DNA from: Cellulomonas sp.
Lineage (GTDB): Bacteria > Actinomycetota > Actinomycetes > Actinomycetales > Cellulomonadaceae
Length of the DNA: 38,654 nucleotides
Assembly (NCBI GenBank): GCA_022013895.1
Contig: JAKLPK010000231.1
Coordinates: 1 to 38,654 of the forward strand
Reading direction: 5' to 3'
Shown: positions 9,001-19,715 of the stretch, in pieces
Numbering within the stretch: the first letter of the stretch is position 1
How the letters are laid out: the number at the start of each line of letters is the position of its first letter
The notes under the pieces: generated by a model
The model's input: only the letters and a program-made list of their open reading frames with translations
What the model was told of the DNA's origin: nothing
Database searches by the model: none
Made by a program: the position numbers and the translations under genes

Positions 9001-11169
9001 ATCGGCGGCCGCCGGCAGGCTGGAGGTCGTGCAGTCCGCCGGGGTGTAGTTGACCGAGGTGATCGCGCCGGTCTCAGCGGTGATCGAGCTGATGCGCCAC
9101 CGGATCATGGCCGGCCCCAGGTTCCCCGAGGTGTCGACCCGGTTGGCCAGCTGAACACCTGCGAAGGTCACCTTCGGCAGCGTCACCGCCGTCCCGGCTG
9201 GCGCGCCGGCCGGGGACCAGGGCGCCGATCCGGTGTGCTGGATCGAGTCCAGCCACAGCACCGGGTTCGACCCGTCGCCAGGGGAGGGGAACTTCTGTGT
9301 CAGCACCCACGAGTCGACACCGTGGTAGGCGCCCGCGGTGTACACGGCGGTCGAGACCTGGGTCAGACGCTTGCGGGTGAAGAACGCCGGCGAGGTCAGG
9401 GTCGGGCAGCTGGTCGTCGAGGTGCAGATCAGGTCGAACGGCACATCGGGCCACGAGGACGCGTTCGCCGCCGTGAGCTGGGCAGGGTCGCAGGTGATCG
9501 AACCGGACGGCAGGCACCGCTCAGCCACCGTGAAGTTCATCTGCTGCGGCGCCGGCGCGGAGGTCTCGCTGCCCGCCCGCTGGCCGTAGTCGATGCGGCT
9601 CAGGTAGCCACCGCGCACGTACGACGACACGGCGGCGTTGTTGTCCCGGCCGTAGGAGTTGGTCTCCGTGGAGTACACGTACGTCATCGAGTTGCCAGAC
9701 GGGTCCACGACGTAGTCCAGGTTCCACCGCCACGCCTGGGTGCACGCCGAGGCTGCGAACGCCGTGGCGTAGCACGGCTCGCCCGGGTTGTTCCCGTACA
9801 GCGGGACCGTCCACGCCGAGTTCAGCGCCAACGAGTCGGACGCCGAGCGCTTGTCCCGCCCGAACCAGTACTGGGTGCCATCCGTGGTGGTGACCTGCCA
9901 GTACTCGGTGTCGTTGTCCCCGTTCCACGACCCCGTCAGGTGCCTGACCAGAGTCCCGTCGTCGTCCTTGAGCCGCCAGGAGCCGCTCGCCGCATCCTTG
10001 ACCAGCTCCGAGGAGTGCCCGGCCAGCACCAGCGTCGCGTTGTCGGACCCCCAGCACAGGTCACCGCTCACGTGCCCGACGTTGTTCGCGTTTCCGGTCG
10101 CGTCGTCCGCGCACGCCACGTACTTGCGCTCCACGTACCCGGCGTCCAGGTTCCACCCGTCGCCCACCCATGAGGACTGGTTGTTCGTGGTGGCGATCTT
10201 GCCGTCCAGCGACCCCGCGTCGTACGTCAGCGACACGCTCGGTGTCGGACCGCCCTGCGTGGCCGGGACCGTCAACGGGTACGACCACGAGAAGTCACCG
10301 GCCTGGTTGTTGACCTGCCAGGACGCCGATGCCGACAACGGGGTCGCCGACCAGCTCCCGCTTCCACCGGAGGGCCCGGCGGTCAGGGCCAGCACCGCGC
10401 TGGTCGAGACCTGCTGGGCGCTGACCGTCTGGGTCGAGGCGTCGTTGACCGACGAGGCAACCGGGGTCTGCGTGCGACAGTCCGGGTTCGACGGGTCGCT
10501 CACCGCACACGCCGGCAGCTGAACCAACCGCAACCGCGACGCCCAGTCCCCGCCGTACGCGCCGGCGAACCCCGAGTAGCCGACCGACAGGTCCACGGCC
10601 GCAGCGCCCGACCCGGCCAACGACAGCACCACCCCGTCCACACCAGCCGCCAACGCGGCCGCATGGTCCAGCACCTGCACGTCCACCCCGGCGGTGACCT
10701 CGGGCACGGCGCTGCGCTGCACCGACACCCCCGCCGACGCCCCCTCCGACGCAAGACCGACCGACAGCCCACCCGGGGCAGCCGTCGCAGCCCGGCCCTG
10801 CCCGGCGAGCAGGTGCGCCGATCCCGCCGACGGCCACGTCACCACCGTCGGCGCCGCATCGCCCAACGACGACCCCGACGAACGCGCCTGGGTCGACACC
10901 TTCGACGAAGCCACCAAGGACGCGTCGTCCTTGGTCGCGCCCCGCACCTTCAGACCGTGGGCCCGCCGCTGGGCGTCAGTCCACGCCGACGACACGCCCC
11001 CCTGAGGGGCAGCAGCGGCCGGACCAGCCCCGGCCACAGCCACAGCGACGCAGACAACGACGGCGACGAGACTGCGGCGCACAGCGGATCCCCTTCGATG
11101 AGCAGAAGTCACACGAATCACGGGAGGCGCGAACTCGGCCGGCAAGATCGGGCGGCGCACCGCCCTCAC
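6067..11169 (-). CDS. RHS/YD-repeat protein, N-terminal and repeat region, ending at an in-frame TAG
   Basis: Signal-peptide-like RRSLVAVVVCVAVAVAGAGPAAAA, then many YD repeats (YDGLGRRTAV, YDKAGRLTSTTDSTGN, YDDAGNVTKV, YDQAGNTTTR). GTG start overlaps the TGA of the upstream gene (GTGA). Confidence 0.85.
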   Translation of the reverse strand: MRAVRRPILPAEFAPPVIRVTSAHRRGSAVRRSLVAVVVCVAVAVAGAGPAAAAPQGGVSSAWTDAQRRAHGLKVRGATKDDASLVASSKVSTQARSSGSSLGDAAPTVVTWPSAGSAHLLAGQGRAATAAPGGLSVGLASEGASAGVSVQRSAVPEVTAGVDVQVLDHAAALAAGVDGVVLSLAGSGAAAVDLSVGYSGFAGAYGGDWASRLRLVQLPACAVSDPSNPDCRTQTPVASSVNDASTQTVSAQQVSTSAVLALTAGPSGGSGSWSATPLSASASWQVNNQAGDFSWSYPLTVPATQGGPTPSVSLTYDAGSLDGKIATTNNQSSWVGDGWNLDAGYVERKYVACADDATGNANNVGHVSGDLCWGSDNATLVLAGHSSELVKDAASGSWRLKDDDGTLVRHLTGSWNGDNDTEYWQVTTTDGTQYWFGRDKRSASDSLALNSAWTVPLYGNNPGEPCYATAFAASACTQAWRWNLDYVVDPSGNSMTYVYSTETNSYGRDNNAAVSSYVRGGYLSRIDYGQRAGSETSAPAPQQMNFTVAERCLPSGSITCDPAQLTAANASSWPDVPFDLICTSTTSCPTLTSPAFFTRKRLTQVSTAVYTAGAYHGVDSWVLTQKFPSPGDGSNPVLWLDSIQHTGSAPWSPAGAPAGTAVTLPKVTFAGVQLANRVDTSGNLGPAMIRWRISSITAETGAITSVNYTPADCTTSSLPAAADANTRRCFPVVWSPEGSVQPVTEYFHKYLVSSVVQDSLDAQSLPVETRYTYIGDPAWHYDDSPLTPSAQRTWGQFRGYETVDVTTGSTDSAQLRTRHRYLRGMNGDHLSSGATRSVTVDGILDAPRVNGFEIEQVTYDGAAIVQDQTSVPWVSPATATAADGTTATFSGTASSQTTTTAPALAGGSRTTRTVTSFDSTYGTPTQIDDQGDTSISTDDRCTRLTYTRNTAANIIGTVSRAETVAVACSATPSRPGDVISDERTLYDGGAYGAAPTRGLVTGAQVLSGYAGATPTYVTTATATYDGNGRSASSTDALGNTTTTAYTPTTGGPTTSVTVTSPDPDGTGSLTAQQVTTTLEPARGQVASVSDANGKVTSAAYDGLGRRTAVWLPGRALTAGATTTYDYTVGGTASSGLSTVTTKTLSQDGSYLTSVSFYDALDRLRQTQSMGANRDVTATLVTDTLYDSRGLTVTVNDQWATAGSPSTTLLQPTSAVPSRTRYTYDGAGRVTAAAYDVDQQQKWVTTTSYGGDRTTVVPPNGSTPTTTILDGRGQTTSLVRYTTANLSGPSQVSTYGYDKAGRLTSTTDSTGNTWTSTHDIRGRLTASTDPDKGASSATYDDADRTVTSTDARGVTLWFGYDALGRRTAERTGTSTGALQATWTYDTIAKGQLTSSTRYEAGNLYTTAVTGYDDAYQPTGQSITLPTSEGKLAGTYTTSYGYTLDEQVKTQTMPALANLPAETYTTYYDKLSLPEWSTGGLGKGLYVAETGYSSFGDLLSVDLGNTYSSFLSYTYEQGTRRLSTQKFEREKVTGNDLALTYTYDDAGNVTKVADNPTVAGTAGDTQCLAYDGLQRLTSAWTPAAGDCATTPTVAGLGGAAPYWTDYAYDTNGLRTAAVAHSGAGTTTSTYTYPAAGTARAHTLTDVTTTGPSGTATSSYAYDQAGNTTTRAVAGQTTQTLTWNDEGKLATVSAAGTQLEANV

Positions 11170-13022
11170 GGCCGTGCCGAGCCGGTGCAGTACAGGCGAA
11201 CGGTGGCCTGATCGGCGACCCCGGTCAGAACGGCGACGTCGTCAACCGTGCCGTGCAGACCGTTCGCCGCCACCCCGCTGGCCTCGCCCCGGCCGACTGC
11301 CAACCCGCTCGTGGCATACCAGGACGCGGTGAACGGGGCTGTCACCACAGGGTCCGGCTCCCCACCCGGGTCGCACACGAACAACCCCACCGTGTGGCCC
11401 TGGGCGTCGTAGTCGGCCATCAGGTAGACCCACTCACCCGCAGCCACCGTCCGGCTCGAGGCCACCACCGTCTTGGTCGGCGACGCCGAGTCCGCCCCGT
11501 ACGCCGTGAATGCCCAGCATCCGTTGGCCGTCGGGCACCCCGACCCGGCGCCGGACCGGTAGCCCAGCTCGAATCCCGGCGCGCTGACGCCGTTCTGGCT
11601 CACCGCGGCCTGTACGCCGGACAGGTCGTCCAGCTTGACGAACGCCCCCACGCTGTAGGAGCGGTCCGTGGACACCACCGGTGCGGACGACTCCGCATGA
11701 TCGGCGAGGGACGCGAACCTCAGTGCGCCGTCTCCGGCGACTGCGCTGCCCGGATCCAGCTCGGCCATCATCCCCGGCACCCGCAGGCTCGCCGACGACA
11801 CCGTCAGCGAAGGTCCGTCCGAGACCGTGTTGACGGCCGTCGTGGACGCCGCACCCTCGTCGAACAGCCACATCGCACTTGTCGGGGGCACGTCGACGGA
11901 GAAGGCGAAGTCACGTCGATGGGAGACGTTCCCGGCCCGGTCCACCGAGGTGACATAGAGGACCTGCGGCCCTGCCTTCTTGGGAGTGACCGTCACGGTC
12001 GACCCGAGCTTGGCGGTCTCCGGCATTGCAGAGTCGTTGAGCCCGTACTGGTAGTGGTCGACGTCAGCGCTGCCGCCATTGGTGAAGGTGAAGCTCCCCG
12101 GGACTCCGGCGCCGCCGGACCGGACACCCTCCTGATACGGCGAGCCCGCCCCGGGGCTGACTCCCGGCACGTTCGGAGGGCTGACGTCCACCACAAACTC
12201 GCACCACGTCGAGGGACCTGCCCTGCCCGCACCGTCCTGGGCGTGGATACCCCAGGAGTAGCCCGTACCGTCCACCAGCATCCCGCCGGGGACCGTCGCG
12301 CGCCACGTCGATCCCGACGCCTGCGCAGCACTGACGACCCACGGCCAGATCGGGGCAGCGTCCGCAGTGCGATACAGCTGCAGAACACCGGACACGTTGC
12401 CACCGTCAGGGTCGGAGACGTCGGCTGCCAGGGTCGGAGTCAGACTGTTCACGTACGGACGCCCGCCGCCCATGACGCAGGGCGTCGCCGGGGCCGAGAG
12501 CCGAACGTTGGCGGGGCCGTTGGGCGCCCGGTTGAACGTGATCGACAACGACGCGTCGTAGCGGTAGCGCTTCCAGTTGACGTTCGACGACTCATCGACC
12601 CCGAGGCCCAGGGCGAGGACCCCGCCGTTGCCGCTGGCCACCGCGCTTGCCCCGGCCGTCGCATCGAAGCCGATCCAGCGCTGGTTGCCGCAGGACGCCT
12701 TGTGCGAGACCGACTGGCTGCTCAGGCCTGACCAGCCGAACGTCGAGTCCCATCCGCTGGATGCGTCGAAGTCAGGTGTCATGTACAAGGTGACGGGGCG
12801 CTCGGTGCAGTTGTACGAGTGCGTTCCGTACACGCTGAAGGTTGCCCCGGTGATGTCGGCGGCGTCCAGCGCCCCGATCTGGTCCAGACCCGAGAAGCGC
12901 CACCGCAGCCGGCTGGCGAACTGGCTGGGCGAGCACGTCATGTACGCGTCCGACTTGCACAGCCCGACCCCGTCATCACTGGGGAACATCCAGGTCGTGC
13001 CGCCCGTCGATCGTGCCGACAT
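11166..13022 (-). CDS. RHS-associated secreted protein, C-terminal part with LamG-like domain
   Basis: SWGIHAQDGAGRAGPSTWCEFVVDVSPPNVP and a LamG-like segment (YSVGAFVKLDDLSGVQAAVSQNG...GTVDDVAVLTGVAD). Same frame as 13023..14009 with one TAG between them. Confidence 0.75.
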   Translation of the reverse strand: MSARSTGGTTWMFPSDDGVGLCKSDAYMTCSPSQFASRLRWRFSGLDQIGALDAADITGATFSVYGTHSYNCTERPVTLYMTPDFDASSGWDSTFGWSGLSSQSVSHKASCGNQRWIGFDATAGASAVASGNGGVLALGLGVDESSNVNWKRYRYDASLSITFNRAPNGPANVRLSAPATPCVMGGGRPYVNSLTPTLAADVSDPDGGNVSGVLQLYRTADAAPIWPWVVSAAQASGSTWRATVPGGMLVDGTGYSWGIHAQDGAGRAGPSTWCEFVVDVSPPNVPGVSPGAGSPYQEGVRSGGAGVPGSFTFTNGGSADVDHYQYGLNDSAMPETAKLGSTVTVTPKKAGPQVLYVTSVDRAGNVSHRRDFAFSVDVPPTSAMWLFDEGAASTTAVNTVSDGPSLTVSSASLRVPGMMAELDPGSAVAGDGALRFASLADHAESSAPVVSTDRSYSVGAFVKLDDLSGVQAAVSQNGVSAPGFELGYRSGAGSGCPTANGCWAFTAYGADSASPTKTVVASSRTVAAGEWVYLMADYDAQGHTVGLFVCDPGGEPDPVVTAPFTASWYATSGLAVGRGEASGVAANGLHGTVDDVAVLTGVADQATVRLYCTGSARP

Positions 13023-14009
13023 CTAGGCGTTCAGCGACCCCGACACTGCCGGGTCGATGTACACCGGCCACACCGTCGCCGGGTCCGTCAAGAGCCCGGC
13101 GTCCGGGGTGACCGTGACCACACCTTCGGACAGCGTCTCGGGCATCACGGCGGTTCGCTCGCCACCGACCGGCGCCGCCGAACGGTCCTGCGCTGTCCCC
13201 GCCCCCTCCGGCGTCTGCCGCGAACTCGACAGCCCGCCGTCCAGCCACGAGTCCAGGCCCAGGGACCGCTTCCCTGCCACCGGCGCATCGACCGGGGCTG
13301 AGGAGTCCCACATCTGCGGCGTCGGGCTCCAGAACACCGTCTCACCTGAGGCGTCCGTGGCCTCGAACCCGCCCTGCGAGTCGACGACCGTCAGGTCGTG
13401 CGACGTCTCGATCGGGAACTGCAGCTCGCGAAGGCGCGGGTTGGCCGCGGCTTCGGCCGATGCCACCCGCAGCACCTCCGAGAACCCGGTCGCGTCCGCG
13501 TTGACCGTCACGACCAGATCCACACCCGGCAGCACTGCCGGATACGTCACCTGCGAGCCAGACACCTGCGGCACCGGCAGGTCGAACGGCACATCGAACG
13601 TCAGCTCGTGGCCGTCTCGGGTGATCCGCGCCAGCGGCTGGTCTGCACGGCCGTCGGAGAACGTCATCGGCACCGCGGGCGAAGCAACCACCAGCCCGTC
13701 CGAGGACGAAGTCAACGAGCTGTCGATCTCCGCCCAGTCACCGCTGACCTTGGTACGCACCGCGGACACCGAGGACACCAGCTCGCGCGACCCGTCCGGA
13801 CGGGCATAGAGGGTGTTCCACTCCGACCGACCGGCAAGCACCTCGACCTGCTCACCACAGCGCGCCGCCATCGCTTGCGCAGAGGTTTCCGAGGCTGACT
13901 CCGACTCACATGGCGCGTCCGGAACCCCCGCAGCAGGCTGGATCCCGCCCAGCATCAACGCCGTGACCGACAACGAGACGAGCGTGCCCAGACGACCCCT
14001 CACAGCCAT
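13023..14009 (-). CDS. RHS-associated secreted protein, N-terminal part, ending at an in-frame TAG
   Basis: Signal peptide MAVRGRLGTLVSLSVTALMLGGIQPAAG; body ends WPVYIDPAVSGSLNA*, where related actinobacterial RHS partner proteins continue with W. ATG at 14009 preferred over 14036. Confidence 0.75.
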   Translation of the reverse strand: MAVRGRLGTLVSLSVTALMLGGIQPAAGVPDAPCESESASETSAQAMAARCGEQVEVLAGRSEWNTLYARPDGSRELVSSVSAVRTKVSGDWAEIDSSLTSSSDGLVVASPAVPMTFSDGRADQPLARITRDGHELTFDVPFDLPVPQVSGSQVTYPAVLPGVDLVVTVNADATGFSEVLRVASAEAAANPRLRELQFPIETSHDLTVVDSQGGFEATDASGETVFWSPTPQMWDSSAPVDAPVAGKRSLGLDSWLDGGLSSSRQTPEGAGTAQDRSAAPVGGERTAVMPETLSEGVVTVTPDAGLLTDPATVWPVYIDPAVSGSLNA

Positions 14010-14238
14010 GCCCCCGTACGCGACCAGCGGTCGCACAGCCCCTGACCAGGAACTTCATCGCCCCCGGCGCGCCAGACCACAGCGGGTTCATGGCGTAGCC
14101 GGAACCTACAAGCAGCAGCGTTCGGCACGCCAGCAGCAGCCATTCGCGTCACTCGCCCGGGTCAAGGCCGCCATTGCGCCAAGGCAGACGCCAGGCGACC
14201 AGGCCCAGTCCCGCCACCGACCCCAGCGACGACCCGCC

Positions 14239-15420
14239 CTACTCCCCCGCACCCCCCGCGATCTCCAGCGTCCGCGCCAGCGGCACGCCAGGCCGATAGG
14301 CCAGGTGCCGGTGGCTCGGCGCGTCGAGCACGCACAGGTCGGCACGGGCGCCGATCCGCAGGTGGCCCACATCGTCGCGGCGCAGGGCGTGGGCGGCCCC
14401 GAGGGTCGCGGCCCGCACGGCCTCGGCGACCGTCATGCCCATCGCACTCACCGCCAGGGCGATCATGAGCGGCATCGAGGTGGAGAAGCAGGTGCCGGGG
14501 TTGCAGTCGGTCGCGAGCGCGACCTCGAGCCCCGCGTCGAGCAGCCGGCGGGCGTCCGGGAACGGGGACCGGGTCGAGAGCTCGACGCCGGGCAGCAGGG
14601 TGGCGACCGGGCCGCCGTGCGGGGCGGCATCGGCGAGCGCCGTCACGTCCGCATCGGACAGGTAGGTGCAGTGGTCGACGCTGGCGGCGCCGAGCTCGAC
14701 GGCGAGCCGGGCGCCGGGTCCGAAGCCGAGCTGGTTGCCGTGCACCCGCAGCCCGAGCCCGGCGCCCGCCGCGGCGACCAGGACCGCCCGCGACTCGTCC
14801 TCGTCGAACGCGACCGGTGAGGCCGGTTCGCAGAACGCATCGGCCCAGCGGGCGAGCGGGGCGCAGGCGGTGAGCATCGGGCCGGTCACCAGGTCGAGGT
14901 ACGCGGCGCGGTCCACGCCGTGCGGGACGACGTGGGCGCCGAGGAAGGTGACCTCGGACGTGACCTCGCCGGCCAGGCGCAGCAGGCGCTGCTCGGTGAC
15001 CACGTCGAGGCCGTAGCCGCTCTTGATCTCCAGGGTCGTCGTGCCCTGGGCGCGGGCCTCGGCGGCCAGGCGGTGCAGGTTCGCGCGCAGCGTCGCATCG
15101 TCCGCGGCTCGGGTGGCGGCCACCGTGACGGCGATCCCGCCGCCGGTGTAGCGGGCACCGGAGGCACGCGCCTCGAACTCGGCCGACCGGTCACCGTCGA
15201 ACACCAGGTGGGTGTGCGGGTCGACGAACCCCGGCAGCACCGCGGCGCCCGCGACGTCGGTGCGGGCGTCGCACGCCGGGGCGCGGCCGGCCGGTCCGGT
15301 CCACGTGACGCGGCCGTCCTGCACGACGAGGGCCGCGTCGGTGAGCAGCCCGAGCGGGCCGGGGTGTGCGGGGTCGAACGTCACGAGTTCGCCGATGCCG
15401 GTGACCAGGTGCGATGTCAT
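14239..15420 (-). CDS. hutI: imidazolonepropionase
   Basis: [79 protein letters not shown]; hut cluster context. Confidence 0.95.
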   Translation of the reverse strand: MTSHLVTGIGELVTFDPAHPGPLGLLTDAALVVQDGRVTWTGPAGRAPACDARTDVAGAAVLPGFVDPHTHLVFDGDRSAEFEARASGARYTGGGIAVTVAATRAADDATLRANLHRLAAEARAQGTTTLEIKSGYGLDVVTEQRLLRLAGEVTSEVTFLGAHVVPHGVDRAAYLDLVTGPMLTACAPLARWADAFCEPASPVAFDEDESRAVLVAAAGAGLGLRVHGNQLGFGPGARLAVELGAASVDHCTYLSDADVTALADAAPHGGPVATLLPGVELSTRSPFPDARRLLDAGLEVALATDCNPGTCFSTSMPLMIALAVSAMGMTVAEAVRAATLGAAHALRRDDVGHLRIGARADLCVLDAPSHRHLAYRPGVPLARTLEIAGGAGE

Positions 15421-16805
15421 GACGGCCTCCGGGTGGTCGAGCCCGACGCGGGCTGCGCGCGGGCGGGGGGCGGGGACGATCGCCGTTCGGTCGCCCGCCA
15501 CGCGCGGTCCACGGCCGCCGCGAGCAGCGCGCCGACATCGCCCAGGCGGTGCTGGCCCTCCTGCACGACGAGCGTGCCCGCCGCCACGACGGTGTGCATA
15601 TCGGCCGCCCCGGCCACCATGACGAGCTGGGCCGGGTCGGCGCCGGCGGTCCGCGGGCTGTCGGTGTGGACCGCGACGAGATCGGCCGGGGCGCCCACCG
15701 CGATCCGGCCGCCGGTCGCATCGCCCAGCGCCGCATGCCCCGCGGCCGTCACCGCCTCGACCAGCTCGGCCGGGGCCAGCACACCGCGTCGACCACCGGC
15801 CAGGCGTTCGTGCAGCTCGACCGAGCGGGCCTCGGCCAGCAGATCGGCCCGGACGTGCTGGTCGCTGCCGACGCACAACGGGCTGCCGGCCGCGAACAGC
15901 CGAGCGCCCGGCGCCAGACCGTCGCCCAGGTCCTGCTCGGTCGACGGGCACAGGCAGACGGTGGTCTGCGAGCCGCCGAGCAGCGCCACGTCCCGGTCCG
16001 CCAGGTGCACCGCGTGCACGGCCGTCGTCGTCGGGCCCAGCAGACCGGCCTCGGCCAGCAGCTCGACGGGTGTCAGGCCGTAGGCGTCCAGGCAGGCGGC
16101 GTTCTCCGCGGGCTGCTCCGAGACGTGCACATGGGCCACCACCCCGCGGGCCCGGGCGGTGGCGGCCACCACGGCCAGATCGGCGGGCGCGAGCGCCCGG
16201 ACCGAGTGCGCGGCGACCGCGGGGCGCAGGTGCTCATCGGCGGGCACGGCGGCGCTGCGCTGCGCCCACGCCTCGACATCGGCGTCGCCGAACCGGCGCT
16301 GGACACCCTCCAGCGGCTGACCGGGGGCGCCCGTGAGGTAGCAGGTGTCGAGCAGGGTCGCCCGCAGCCCGGCGTCCCGGGCGGCCTCGCGCAGCGCCTC
16401 GGCCATGACGTTCGGTTCGGCGTAGGGCGTGCCGTCGGGGCCGTGGTGCAGGTAGTGGAACTCACCGACCGCCGTGACCCCGGCGAGCACCAGCTCGGCG
16501 TACGTCGCGCGGGCCAGGTCCAGGTAGTCGTCCGGGTCCAGGGCTCCGGCCAGGGCGTACATCGCCTGCCGCCAGGTCCAGAACGATCCGCCGTCGCCGT
16601 GGGTGCGTCCACGCAGCGCCCGGTGGAAGGCGTGCGAGTGCGCATCGGCCAGGCCCGGGAGCACCAGCCCGGTCAGGACGTGGTCCCCCGGGCGGGCGGC
16701 GGCTCCCGGCGAGACCAGGGTGATCCGGCCGTCGGCGTGCTCGACCCGCACGGACGGTACCGGCCCGGCGTCGAGCCAGGCCAGCTCGCACCAGAACGCG
16801 CTCAT
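15417..16805 (-). CDS. hutF: formimidoylglutamate deiminase
   Basis: [38 protein letters not shown]...[13 protein letters not shown]...[15 protein letters not shown]...[21 protein letters not shown]. Start overlaps the upstream stop (ATGA). Confidence 0.92.
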   Translation of the reverse strand: MSAFWCELAWLDAGPVPSVRVEHADGRITLVSPGAAARPGDHVLTGLVLPGLADAHSHAFHRALRGRTHGDGGSFWTWRQAMYALAGALDPDDYLDLARATYAELVLAGVTAVGEFHYLHHGPDGTPYAEPNVMAEALREAARDAGLRATLLDTCYLTGAPGQPLEGVQRRFGDADVEAWAQRSAAVPADEHLRPAVAAHSVRALAPADLAVVAATARARGVVAHVHVSEQPAENAACLDAYGLTPVELLAEAGLLGPTTTAVHAVHLADRDVALLGGSQTTVCLCPSTEQDLGDGLAPGARLFAAGSPLCVGSDQHVRADLLAEARSVELHERLAGGRRGVLAPAELVEAVTAAGHAALGDATGGRIAVGAPADLVAVHTDSPRTAGADPAQLVMVAGAADMHTVVAAGTLVVQEGQHRLGDVGALLAAAVDRAWRATERRSSPPPARAQPASGSTTRRPS

Positions 16806-18019
16806 CCCGAGGCGCCCAGCAGGCGGGTCAGCGTGGCGGTGAGCGCCTCGACGCCGGCCAGGCAGTCGGCCTCGTCGGCGTCCTCGGCCGGGTCGTGCGA
16901 GATCCCGGTCGGGTTGCGGACGAACAGCATCGCGGTCGGCACCCCGGCGGCGGCAAGGATGCCCGAGTCGTGACCCGCACCCGTGGCCAGTGACGGGACC
17001 GGACCCCCCAGCGCGTCGACGACGGCGGCGCTCACCCGATCGGCCAGGTCGGCATCGAGCACCGTCGCAGAGGTCCACGACTCGACCGCGGGGGCGTAGG
17101 AGTCGAGCAGCGCCAGCACCTCGTGCACCCGCGCTTCGTCCTGCGCCCGCACATCGAGCCATGCCGTGACCTGCGAGGCGATCGCGTTGACCCCGTTGGG
17201 CTCGACCACGAGCCTTCCCACGGTGGCCAACGCCCCGACGCGTTCGGCGGCCTCCCGAACCCGCTGCACGAACACGGCGGCCGCCAGCACCGCATCGTCG
17301 CGATCGGCCAGCGGCGTGGTGCCCGCATGGTCCCCGCGTCCGCGCAGCTCCACCCGCCAGCGCCCGTGCGGCCAGATCTCGCGGCCGACGCCGACCGGCA
17401 CCCCCTGGTGCACCAGACCGCGGCCCTGCTCGACGTGCAGCTCGACGAACGCCCCGACCCGGGCCAGCGCCTGCGGGTCCGGCCCGAGCGTGTCGGTCCG
17501 TCGACCGGCCGCGGTCAGCGCCTCGGCCAGGCTCGTCCCGTCCCCGTCGCGCAGACCGAGGGCGCGCTCCGGGGTGAGGGCACCCGTGAGCAGCCGGGAC
17601 CCGGCGCAGGCCACCCCGAACCGGCCGCCCTCCTCCTCGGTGAAGCAGGCGACGGCGAACGGCCGACGCGGCCGGACCCCGCGGGCGCGCAGCTCGTCGA
17701 ACGCCGCGAAAGCGCTCACCACCCCGAGCGGGCCGTCGAACGCGCCCCCGCCCGGCACCGAGTCCAGGTGACTGCCGCTCACCACCCCGGGACCGGCGGC
17801 GTCCGGGTCGCCCCACCAGGCCCACTGGTTGCCGGCGCGGTCCTCGACCAGGTCCAGACCGCGGGCCTGCGCCTGGTGGGCGAACCACTCCCGGAGCTGA
17901 AGATCGGGCTCCGACCAGGCAAGACGCTGATACCCGCCGCCCGACGCCCGACCGACGGGCGCCAGATCGCGCCACGTGGACCGGAACCAGGCCGTCGTGT
18001 CCGGAGCCAGACCGCTCAC
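16802..18019 (-). CDS. M20-family amidohydrolase (allantoate amidohydrolase / N-carbamoyl-amino-acid hydrolase-like)
   Basis: [109 protein letters not shown]. Confidence 0.9.
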   Translation of the reverse strand: MSGLAPDTTAWFRSTWRDLAPVGRASGGGYQRLAWSEPDLQLREWFAHQAQARGLDLVEDRAGNQWAWWGDPDAAGPGVVSGSHLDSVPGGGAFDGPLGVVSAFAAFDELRARGVRPRRPFAVACFTEEEGGRFGVACAGSRLLTGALTPERALGLRDGDGTSLAEALTAAGRRTDTLGPDPQALARVGAFVELHVEQGRGLVHQGVPVGVGREIWPHGRWRVELRGRGDHAGTTPLADRDDAVLAAAVFVQRVREAAERVGALATVGRLVVEPNGVNAIASQVTAWLDVRAQDEARVHEVLALLDSYAPAVESWTSATVLDADLADRVSAAVVDALGGPVPSLATGAGHDSGILAAAGVPTAMLFVRNPTGISHDPAEDADEADCLAGVEALTATLTRLLGASG

Positions 18020-19674
18020 AGCAACCCCTCCTCCATCGGCACCCGCAGCCCGTGGTCGTGCGCGACCGCGACCGCGTCGTCGTACCCCGCGTCGACATGC
18101 CGCAGCACGCCCGTCGCCGGGTCGTTCGACAGCACCCGGGCGAGCTTGCGCGCCGCGAGCGGCGTCCCGTCGGCCACGCTCACCTGACCGGCGTGGATCG
18201 ACCGGCCGATGCCGACGCCGCCGCCGTGGTGGATCGACACCCAGGTGGCCCCCGACGACGCCGAGACCAGCGCGTTGAGCAGCGGCCAGTCCGCGATCGC
18301 ATCGGAACCGTCGGCCATCGCCTCGGTCTCCCGGTAGGGCGAGGCCACCGACCCGGCGTCCAGGTGGTCGCGCCCGATGACGATCGGGGCGCTCACGGTC
18401 CCGTCGGCCACCAGCTCGTTGAAGGCCAGGCCGGCGCGATCGCGCTCACCGTGGCCCAGCCAGCAGATCCGCGCGGGCAGCCCCTGGAACTGGACGTGCT
18501 CCTGGGCGGCGCGGATCCAGCGGTGCAGGTGGTCGTCCTCGAACAGGTCGAGCACGCAGCGGTCGGTCGCGGCGATATCGGCCGGGTCGCCGGACAGCGC
18601 CGCCCACCGGAACGGCCCCTTGCCCTGGGCGAACAGCGGGCGGATGTACGCCGGGACGAAGCCGGGGAAGTCGAACGCCCGGTCGTACCCGCCGCGGCGC
18701 GCTTCGTCGCGGATCGAGTTGCCGTAGTCGAACACCTCGGCCCCGGCGTCCTGGAAGCCGACCATCGCCTCGACGTGCCGGGCCATCGACTCGCGCGCCC
18801 GGTCGGTGAACTCCTCGGGCCGCTCGCGCGCGAAGTCCTTCCAGTCGGCCACGTCGACCCCGACCGGCAGGTAGGACAGCGGGTCGTGGGCCGAGGTCTG
18901 GTCGGTCACCACATCGACCTCGACGCCGCGGCGCAGCAGCTCGGGCAGCACCTGCGCGCAGTTGCCGATCAGCCCCACCGACAGCGCCCGGCGGTCGCGT
19001 TTGGCGGCGAGCACCCTGGTCAAGGCGTCGTCCAGGTCGTCGGCCACCTCGTCGAGGTAGTGCTCGCGCACCCGACGGTGCAACCGGGCGCCGTCCACAT
19101 CGACCACCAGACCGACGCCGCCGTTGAGCGTGATCGCCAACGGCTGCGCACCGCCCATGCCGCCGCAGCCGCCGGTCACCGTGAGCGTGCCGGTCAGGGC
19201 GCCGCCGAACCGCTGCGCGGCCACCGCGGCGAGCGTCTCGTAGGTGCCCTGCAGGATGCCCTGCGCGCCGATGTAGATCCACGACCCGGCCGTCATCTGG
19301 CCGTACATGGTGAGGCCGAGCTGCTCGAGGCGGCGGAACTCGGGCCAGGTGGCCCAGTCGCCCACCAGGTTGGAGTTGGCGATGAGCACCCGCGGCGCCC
19401 ACTCGTGCGTCTGCAGCACGCCCACCGGTTTGCCGGACTGGACCAGCAGCGTCTCGTCATCGCCCAACGTGGTGAGCGTGCGGACGATGGCGTCGAACGC
19501 GTCCCACGACCGGGCCGCGCGACCCGTGCCGCCGTAGACGACGAGGTCGTCGGGGCGCTCGGCAACCTCCGGGTCGAGGTTGTTCATGAGCATCCGCAGC
19601 GGCGCCTCCGTCTGCCAGCTGCGCGCCGTGAGCGTGCTGCCGCGCGGGGCTCGGACGGGTCGGGGTCCGGACAT
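18016..19674 (-). CDS. hutU: urocanate hydratase
   Basis: [37 protein letters not shown]...[20 protein letters not shown]...[15 protein letters not shown]...[19 protein letters not shown]. Confidence 0.96.
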   Translation of the reverse strand: MSGPRPVRAPRGSTLTARSWQTEAPLRMLMNNLDPEVAERPDDLVVYGGTGRAARSWDAFDAIVRTLTTLGDDETLLVQSGKPVGVLQTHEWAPRVLIANSNLVGDWATWPEFRRLEQLGLTMYGQMTAGSWIYIGAQGILQGTYETLAAVAAQRFGGALTGTLTVTGGCGGMGGAQPLAITLNGGVGLVVDVDGARLHRRVREHYLDEVADDLDDALTRVLAAKRDRRALSVGLIGNCAQVLPELLRRGVEVDVVTDQTSAHDPLSYLPVGVDVADWKDFARERPEEFTDRARESMARHVEAMVGFQDAGAEVFDYGNSIRDEARRGGYDRAFDFPGFVPAYIRPLFAQGKGPFRWAALSGDPADIAATDRCVLDLFEDDHLHRWIRAAQEHVQFQGLPARICWLGHGERDRAGLAFNELVADGTVSAPIVIGRDHLDAGSVASPYRETEAMADGSDAIADWPLLNALVSASSGATWVSIHHGGGVGIGRSIHAGQVSVADGTPLAARKLARVLSNDPATGVLRHVDAGYDDAVAVAHDHGLRVPMEEGLL

Positions 19675-19715
19675 CGGGTCCTCCGTGGTCGTGGAAGGTC
19701 GGGCGGGTGGCGTGC

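Noticed and set aside
6067-11169. Repeats in the RHS gene as a CRISPR or tandem DNA array
   Set aside because: They are degenerate YD protein repeats without constant-length spacers.
6067-13025. Global reassignment of TAG to an amino acid
   Set aside because: Other genes here (hydrolase at 892, hutI at 14239, IclR at 32080) appear to end normally at TAG, so genome-wide recoding is unlikely; only locus-specific effects remain plausible.
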